In this document: positions 57,215 to 64,000 of the stretch, piece after piece
Position numbering within the stretch: the stretch's first letter is position 1
Layout of the letters: the number at the start of each line of letters is the position of its first letter
DNA from: Paragonimus skrjabini miyazakii
Taxonomy: Eukaryota > Platyhelminthes > Trematoda > Plagiorchiida > Troglotrematidae
NCBI GenBank assembly: GCA_014338405.1
Contig: JTDE01000242.1
Location: forward strand, 165,880 to 229,879
Direction: 5' to 3'
Length of the DNA: 64,000 nucleotides
Translations under genes and position numbers: made by a program
Notes under the pieces: model-generated
The model's input: only the letters and a program-made list of their open reading frames with translations
Databases searched by the model: none
Told to the model about the DNA's origin: nothing

Positions 57215-58859
57215 TGGTAAAACTTAGTTCACGTCATACTTATATCAGAGTCCAAGTGTTTTAAGTGTACATAAGTCACTGTCGTTGGTCCAAAGGTGAT
57301 TGATCGCTTTGAAATCCGATCGGTTACAAGTGTTTGCATATCGTGAGAAGATGGTTTTGGAGCCAGGATTCAGACACTTGGAACGATGTGTACCGGCAAG
57401 CGATCAATCTAACTGATAGTAACAAGTGAGTGTGTAAAAAAATAGTTTGTAGAACAGCATTGCGCCACATGTATCATATTGATTAACTTATCCGAAATAT
57501 TCAGAAATGTTTTCCAGACATAAGTAAGTAAGACAACCACCTAAAGGTTATTTTTACATTGCATGGTTGAAAATTATTTCTGTGATCACGAATCCATAAA
57601 GTGCTTGATACACGGTCCAGAGAACTCATGCCTAGGGTCAAAATCCGCTTTCCAATTTTGATTGCTGATGTCTCGAAATTGTGTTGTGTTGTACTTTCTC
57701 CTTGGACGTAGGAACCTGCCTGCATTTGTTCCTTGTATTAGTGAATCACCTCATAAATCACAAAGCATCTTTTGATGAAGCAATGGCGATTCACCTGTTT
57801 GACATTAGTTGGAGGACATAATTCCCCAACTCTAAACGGGTAAGGAATACTCCGAAATTTGATTGCCGGTGTTGAAGACCACAGCTATTTATCATCCGTA
57901 GTACAGCTTTTGACATGCTCGCTATCGCTTTCATGTCAAAATGAAGTCTAAAGGTGATGATTACATGTTATAAAGAATCAATAACTGCACTAGGCAAATG
58001 TCCGAGCAGGTCTCTTTAGTGCAGTGCCCGGGTTACAACATAATGACATAAAACTAGAGGATCCGAAAATGTTTACGGCTTCGGCTGAAGGATGATTCAC
58101 TTTTTCGGACATCAGTGGAACCATCATGCAGGACATCTGGCGATACACTCTAGTCTTTCGTGTCGTCGCCTATGCGGTGTGTAGCACATGACAAGCTCGT
58201 TGACTGAATCAACCTAAAATCACAGTATCCACATGATTCTTGCAAAATGTTTCACTATCCCACAAGTAAACAAAAATAATCACGAATTTTCGTGACTTCG
58301 CGTAGTTTTTCAAATATTTAAATTTTACAGGCACACTATGTTCTCATTCCAATATTTCAACTCCCCAGAAGCCGGTTTTTCTCATTTATATTGTTCTCCG
58401 AGTGCTCTCATCAAACGGTTGGTGCTATTTATTACCATGTGCCTAGCAATTCACGTGTTGGTTAGAGGTATTTTCAACCGCTCGTATAACTGAGGTAACA
58501 GTAGCAGAGTTTCGCAGATGGATTTGGTTTCAGATCTAGGATTCCATCAATGGTTGTCATCGATCGAGTGGCATAGTTGGAATCCCACCTTTTCACAATG
58601 TTCCCACCCTTCGTGAAACCTCGATGATTTCAGACTATCTCCTAGCCCGCTCAAGCAAACGTGTCTGCGGAACATTTTCTTCTTGAATCCTGAATTCTTC
58701 TCTCCCTGCTTAGGCAGATGGACTGTCATAGAAACACCAGGTGCTGCTCAGCATTTTCAGTATAAACAATACTGACATTGGAGTGACAAGCGATCGTCTG
58801 CCTTTTCTAAGGATCCCGGCTGCAACGGTATTTTCGCATTTTTTTGTTCAGTACGCATG
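57215..58859. other. Upstream flank of adenosine deaminase; no gene recognised
   Basis: Would hold the 5' UTR or a first exon of the minus-strand gene. Short frames at 57725-57501 and 58729-58547 (minus) show no domain. Confidence 0.4.
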
Positions 58860-58959
58860 ATTGAATTTAACTTATCTGATGCTATGGATGATGCCAACTT
58901 TTATAAGCTATATGTAGATATTATTTAATTTTTATCACTAATATTCATTCTGTTTCATT

Positions 58960-59831
58960 TTTAAACCTTTTTTAATTCCGTTCATCCTAATCTTTCTGTT
59001 TCCCATAAAGAGGAAACAAACAATAGTTTGTCTTTTCTGGACATTTCACTCACTAGACGGCAGGATGGCTCAGTACATCACTCAGTATACCACAAGGCTA
59101 CTTGGAGCGGTCAGTATTTGCAATTTTCTTCTTATGCACCAACTATGCAACAGTTACCTATAAACGAGGTCTGATGAGAACCTTGTTTCATAGAGTCTGA
59201 GGGATATGCACCGATGACTGCTTGCAAGAAGAGGAGGAGAGATTAAAGGAAGTGTTGCTTGCAAACGGCTATCCTGAAAAATTAATCGATGTTCACAACC
59301 AGAAAAGACTGATCAAGACTGCCGTGAGTACGGTCCCTTGGAAGCAGGTCTTTTTGAACCTACCTTTGAAAGGCAAGCATATCACAAACGATGTAAGTCA
59401 AAAGTTACAGTCTGCCCTAACTCGTACGTACCCTACGGCTGAAGCGTCGTTGCTAATCACAACTAAGAGTGTTGATCGTTGCCCATTGGAATGTTCTGTA
59501 TCACATGTAATCTATCAGTTCACTTGCAGTTCTAGTGACGTCTGTATCGGCAAAACAGATCGGTGCCTACGGCAATAAATGGTTGGTGCGCGCCTTGATG
59601 CAACAGGCAGTGGCAACAGAGCGACTGAGACGAAATCCGACCTCATTCATTGCAAAACACATCATGGAAACAGGTCACTTTGTTAACTCCACCAACTGGT
59701 TTCAAGTATTGTTGCGTAATTGGAATCTGAAACTGCTTTCCTTCTCCGAGGCAATGTTAATAAACACTCGTCATCCGGCCCTGTATTTGCATAAACTGTT
59801 GACTGATGCAGTTTGTCTGCCCTGGAACTGA
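58960..59831 (+). pseudogene. PLE 3' half: end of RT and GIY-YIG endonuclease
   Basis: From 58975: SFLDISLTRRQDGSVHHSVY and TWSGQYLQFSSYAPTMQQLP, the RT end, then a stop. Frame 59222-59578 continues EVLLANGYPEKLIDVHNQKR and, at its end, CSVSHVIYQFTCSSSDVCIG with KTDRCLRQ, the GIY-YIG region. A frame shift leads into 59535-59831 with IAKHIMETGHFVNSTNWF and LLSFSEAMLINTRHPALYLH. This is the best-preserved PLE C-terminus here. The RT catalytic part is absent. Confidence 0.86.
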
Positions 59832-60721
59832 TAACAGTCCTTGTTTCATATAAACCCAATCGTTGGTTGTTTCTATTGTTGTTGCTATCCGCATGTCTTA
59901 TATATTTTAATGTTTTACGTTCGTGACTGAAGGGAGTAAACGAAATGTTAACATCTCGCGACGTATGTCTTCTATCGTTATTAGTGAACATGACCTGGTT
60001 AGTAGTATTTTGTCATTTACCTCTCCTCACTAATGTAATATGCATGTTAATTTTGCAAAAGTAAACGATGAGACTCAATCAAAGTGTAATCAAATTGGGC
60101 AACTTGAGCACTGTTATCGGAATTTAGTAAGTTCATCGGTGGGAACTGTTTTGTTGCAGACTTTACAAAACGTTTCATACCATAAGCTGCAAAGAATCGA
60201 AGTCATTACACACCGGTGAACGTTTACTAGTTACAAGTTATCCTTGAGTAAGCAGTCAAGAAAGGTCTACTGCGAGAACCTAACAAAGTATACGACTACC
60301 GTTTCATTTTCATTTTGGGGTATAACATTTTCGTGAATTAAGTGAGGCAAACTGAGCTCAAATAATTGCATTCTTGCTTCTACCTCTAGAAAAAACGGAA
60401 GGATCATACATGATCGGGGTTATGTACAAACATTTCACTCAATGATTTTGGAGCAAACGTTTAGGCAACTGAAAATCGGTTTAAAAACACTGACAGTGCA
60501 AAACTGTCGATAAGCTGATATGTGCAGTTTGAAGATAAATCGTAACATCTAGAGAAATATTAAGTTTGGGATCACAAATTTGTATTTTTCCATGTGCAAC
60601 AACGAAGTGGACGAAGGGCTTCGAGCTGTTTCTGTTTAGTGCTCATAAAACTAGCTTCCAAGATCTTTTACAGTGATGTCCAATTGACTAATTCAGGAAG
60701 TAATCTTCGACAGAAATTTAG
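59832..60721. other. No recognised feature
   Basis: Sequence between the PLE 3' end and the hammerhead-SINE dimer; no conserved block shared with other parts of the window was noticed. Confidence 0.4.
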
Positions 60722-60739
60722 TGGCAGTGGCGAGGATAT

Positions 60740-60784
60740 GCACTGCTGACGAGCTCTATTGAGAGCGAAACTTGAGTCTAGTGT
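60740..60784 (+). ncRNA. Hammerhead ribozyme 1 of the tandem pair
   Basis: Stem I GCACTG/TAGTGT (two G-U pairs), core CTGACGA (60746-60752), stem II GCTCT/AGAGC fully paired around ATTG, GAAA (60767-60770), minimal stem III (A-U, C-G closing TTGA) and GTC ending at 60778, the predicted cut. Confidence 0.88.
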
Positions 60785-61098
60785 TTCTGCTGTTCGAAAG
60801 AGGCCGACTGGAAAGTCTATGGGAATGCGACAACTGCGATCAATTGTGGGTGATGTTCAATCTATGGGAAAACCAAAATCCGCTACTACACATCAGTAAT
60901 CAAATATTGTTCAACAAGTCAATGATTTCTGTGATTTCAATTTGGAGTGAAGTCCTAGTCGAGGGGTCATCGATTGGAGTTAACGGGACAGTAACTGCGT
61001 CTCCTCTCGAGGCGATCGGGCAGTCTGATCATTACTCACAAGCGAAAGTGATTGAGTGTTCACATATGATAATTTGGTCGTGCCTAATGTGAGGTCAA

Positions 61099-61153
61099 TA
61101 GCGCAGTGGTAAACATGGTTGCCTCATGAACAGCGTGGCCGTAGTTCAAGTCC
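61099..61153 (+). promoter_or_regulatory. tRNA-like internal pol III promoter (A and B boxes)
   Basis: TAGCGCAGTGG fits the A-box consensus TRGYNNARNNG, and AGTTCAAGTCC fits the B-box GGTTCRANTCC with one change. They lie just upstream of hammerhead 2. Confidence 0.72.
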
Positions 61154-61171
61154 CGGCCGTGCCAAGGATAT

Positions 61172-61216
61172 GCACTACTGACGAGCTCTAGTGAGAGCGA
61201 AACTCGAGTCTGGTGC
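61172..61216 (+). ncRNA. Hammerhead ribozyme 2 of the tandem pair
   Basis: Stem I GCACTA/TGGTGC (one G-U pair), core CTGACGA (61178-61184), stem II GCTCT/AGAGC fully paired around AGTG, GAAA (61199-61202), stem III A-U and C-G closing TCGA, and GTC ending at 61210, the predicted cut. Preserves every invariant position. Confidence 0.9.
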
Positions 61217-61297
61217 ATCTTTTCGAAAGGGGTCGACTGGATAGTCTATGGGAATGCGACGGCTGCGATCAATTATGGGTGGTTTTCAATCTATAAG

Positions 61298-62303
61298 AAA
61301 TTTAGTTCTCAACTAAGAGAAATTCATCAGAAGGTCTGATGATACCATCGTTACTAATCCCCTATGGTTTCACTATAATCAAACAGTATAAAGTAAACTA
61401 ACTTTATTAGGTTTTGCTAAATCGTGTGATCAGCAACACACTGCTTACGTTGTGAAACAATCGTATTTTTACAAGATCACGAGCCACAGAGTGCTCGGAA
61501 TGTGTGCTTATAGGTATAACAGACCTTTTCGGCGTTATCTGGACACCCGAATGTCATATATTCTTTTAAGTTTATTCCGTTGGTTGAATGTATTGAAAAG
61601 TGAAGTAAAATTGCGGTGTACATTTATCTGTAGCGTTCACATGGTTCTGTCACTAGATCGATTACAAACCTTTTCCACATAACTTTGAAGCATAATACCA
61701 ATTTAGAACAACTCTTGCATCCAATAAATTTTTTTAAACAGCATTCGGTTACCATCTAAGTATGCATCAATTGCTGTACGTCAACAGCATGTTGTGGATA
61801 TTGTGGATTTCACACGTATTTTGAACGTAAAATTTTAGGACGTCGCGGCGGATTCACAATCAATGACTTCTCGGCAGTTGCTCTGTGTGATTCAGAATGT
61901 CCACTCTACAGTTGTGCGCCCAAGAAATATAGGAAGTCTTAAAGTCAATGTCAATCTCTGAATGAAGGAAGAGAATACTTTCTGTATGTCTTTACCATCA
62001 CCGAACGATTATGATGATGGTCGACGATCGACCTGAAGCTCAAGCAACTCGTCCCAGAAGTACTCAAACTATGTTTCACCTCGATAATCCCAGTCAAGAC
62101 CTATTTGTTTAGTTGTGAATATGTTTTTCCGCTGTTCACAAGGTGCATGGTACAAACACTTTGGATTGAATGGGTCCACCGTTCATGCGATGACGCAGAA
62201 CTGCGCTTACACTCTGTTGGGACACTTCATATTGAAGAATGGTTGACTTTTGCTAATCATGATACACCACCACTGTTGAAAACGAGAGAACCATTTTAAT
62301 ATA
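61298..62303. other. No recognised feature
   Basis: Frames of 64-76 codons (61452, 62105) lack known domains. Confidence 0.4.
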
Positions 62304-62705
62304 CTAGAATCCCAATATTATTATACGGTGTTGTGCAAATGAGAGTGAACAGTCTGTGCAATTGTTTAAAACTTGGACGGCGAGATGACTTCTGCAAAAC
62401 AAACGAACTTGATCAATATTCTCAGGCTCATGAACCTCAAAAGTGGACTTATTTTTCTCAAACAGGACAGACAAACAGCGTTTATCGGACCTATAGGTAA
62501 GACAACACGCAGATTCGAGAAAGAACTCACATTTGGACTCTTTCACTTTAAGTCCTTGTCGTGTCAAGTCTTCCATTGCAGCAGTCATGGATTGCAGATA
62601 TTCGGAATCAGTACATTTGCAGATAAGTCTGTCATCCAAGTAAGCAACTGTAAACAGTATAATTTTTTGCAACATTACTGATAATCCAGAGAGAAAAGAA
62701 TTCAT
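62304..62705 (-). pseudogene. Gypsy-type RT palm and thumb fragment
   Basis: The minus-strand frame reads VAYLDDRLICKCTDSEYLQS with an intact YLDD box, then LTRQGLKVKESKCEFFLESA, a YLGY-type position changed to CLTY, and EPENIDQVRLFCRS (usually QVRSFLG). The 5' RT, RNase H and integrase are absent. Being a third lineage, it matches neither Gypsy-1 nor Gypsy-2. Confidence 0.78.
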
Positions 62706-63764
62706 ACCAAGTGAGTATATTGGAATAGATCCATATGAACTGTGATTGTGCTGATCGCAGTAGAATGAATATTCTTCCTGGACATCGTCTCATGCGCCGA
62801 ACATGGCAAGAGGCAAATGCATTTCGTCTCAGTATGCATCATTATCAAAAAGTTTAGCTGACACCTGTATGGCTTGTTCGATAAAAAAGTAATTAGTCTT
62901 GCCCTACTGTTGTTTATCGATCTGGAAGCGGAACGGAGAATTGTAACTGGTTCTTCGTTTTGCAGTGGATCTATCGAAAATTACTTCATATTTAACTGTA
63001 CCGATCAGTGCATCTTCGTCTGTTGTACGTTAGTCTGCACCAAGCATGTCCTGAAGCATAGCTTGTTCGGACATCGAAATTGCGGACATTTGCACCAAAC
63101 GAACTCACTGAAATTTTTTCTTCTACGCAACCTTTGAGGAATCTGTAAGACAATAAACGCCTTCAGCTCCTGCTAAGAGACCGTGAATTCGAAGTATCTT
63201 TACTGTTTCATAGTAGCTTGGAGCGTAAGTTCATCGATAAAAAATACACAAATTTGTCATATGCACTATGGTACGATCAATAGACACACATACACTCCCC
63301 ATCTTGCCTTCACTGTGCATTGTCTGCATGAATACTCACATGGTTTACAGAGTGATTATGCCGAGTGTCGTTCGTATGTACTTTTCAAACGGTTGGGGCT
63401 ATGGGTCCAACTATACGCGAGTTTGTCACAAGAATAAACGCGACAGTTCTACGTGCGGTAGCACTTCACATCAATCCATACAAGTCGTGGGACTATGATC
63501 CAGTGACTATCGGTCCGGTTTGACTGAAGACTGCAGGCATTCAGCCCACAAAGAAACGACCTCCTCCTTGTGACGTAATACATGTACCAGGACAATGTTT
63601 TGTTGGAAGATATTCTCTTGCGTATCCAGCGTCAAAAACGTTCACAAAGTCTGTCCACTAACATCAGAAATGCAGTTCCTTTCGGAAATCAGGCTACCAA
63701 ATTCACACGATCGTCGTTCAAACCATTTTTGTTTTTCTCGTGTGGTGAGGAACAGCTTTCGTAC
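62706..63764. other. No recognised feature
   Basis: Overlapping short frames (62874, 63183, 63268, 63582) have no recognised domain; the last ones end in the LTR that follows. Confidence 0.4.
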
Positions 63765-64000
63765 TATACTACTCACACCACTGCCATTCAGTAGTGGGGG
63801 CCAGAGCGTAAATTTTGACATTGCAGTCGCCGCAAGAAAAATACAAGATGAAGCATCGGAGTGCAGCATCGCATGAAATGATTCTTGGTACGCAAAGGAA
63901 CTGGGCATTGGTGTCTGTGGCAACCGTAACCGTCTGGGCCCAGTAACCTACACAGATGAGTGATTTCGTTTGTTGTCTTGTGGAAACATAACCCCTGTTG
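63765..64000 (+). repeat. LTR family B copy, cut by the window end
   Basis: ATACTACTCACACCACTGCC start, GCATCGGAGTGCAGCATCGCA centre and CCGTCTGGGCCCAG match the solo LTR at 43726-44026 and the Gypsy-2 LTRs. About the last 40-60 bp lie outside. Whether an element interior follows cannot be seen. Confidence 0.82.

Larger units (their letters stand above)
60722..61297 (+). mobile_element. Hammerhead-SINE, tandem arrangement with two ribozymes
   Basis: Order: a short lead (GTGGCAGTGGCGAGGATATG), hammerhead 1, tail and body (CAAGTCAATGATTTCTGTG), tRNA-like A box (TAGCGCAGTGG, 61099-61109) and B box (AGTTCAAGTCC, 61143-61153), hammerhead 2, and a second tail to about 61297. The predicted cut sites are 432 nt apart. 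Both ribozymes keep core and stems. Spacing of the A and B boxes (33 nt) suits a pol III type 2 promoter. This is the only tandem copy in the window. Confidence 0.86.

Noticed and set aside
62304..62705. Assignment of the RT fragment to Gypsy-1 or Gypsy-2
   Set aside because: Its YLDD box and thumb sequence differ from both, and no LTR of either family lies nearby on that strand.
1..64000. CRISPR arrays, operons, bacterial promoters, ribosome-binding sites
   Set aside because: The window is eukaryotic: spliced gene, retroelements and long introns. No regularly spaced direct repeats of CRISPR type were seen.

Overview
This window looks like a repeat-rich piece of a flatworm (probably trematode) genome. 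The evidence is a multi-exon eukaryotic gene with long introns, a dense load of Gypsy-type LTR retrotransposons, Penelope-like elements (PLEs) and LINEs, and SINE-like units that combine a tRNA-type pol III promoter with a hammerhead ribozyme, as known from the schistosome Sm-alpha family. Two 100-N blocks show it is a scaffolded assembly. The exact genus cannot be read from the sequence.

The one clear host gene is an adenosine deaminase on the minus strand. Four coding exons (57193-56972, 50808-50520, 47702-47470, 35476-35192) join through canonical splice sites. They give a model of about 342 residues with every expected active-site motif; only the very N-terminus is uncertain. The gene spans about 22 kb, and its 6.2, 2.8 and 12.0 kb introns hold much of the mobile DNA seen between 35 and 57 kb.

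Region by region. 0.8-4.2 kb: a solo LTR and several hammerhead-SINE copies on both strands. 4.26-5.63 kb: a compact LTR element whose interior is only PBS, half a gag and a polypurine tract. 5.8-10.2 kb: a nearly complete Gypsy element on the plus strand, one long Gag-Pol frame broken by five stops and one frameshift. 11.6-15 kb: PLE debris and LTR relics. 20.5-22.1 kb: an inverted pair of LTR-like repeats, one holding the first N gap. 23.5-25.4 kb: a PLE with reverse transcriptase and GIY-YIG remnants. 26-29 kb: gag and RT fragments of other Gypsy families. 29.2-33.7 kb: a second Gypsy element on the minus strand with two recognisable LTRs. 35.2-57.2 kb: the adenosine deaminase gene, with two LINE 3' ends, two PLE fragments, solo LTRs, a 106-bp foldback and a hammerhead-SINE in its largest intron. 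59-61.3 kb: a PLE 3' half and a tandem pair of hammerhead ribozymes 432 bp apart. 62.3-64 kb: a Gypsy RT fragment and an LTR cut by the window end.

The hammerhead-SINE is the most interesting system here. Two copies have a fully paired stem II and an intact catalytic core, and self-cleavage of the tandem pair would release a 432-nt RNA unit. Other copies show step-by-step decay of the same fold.
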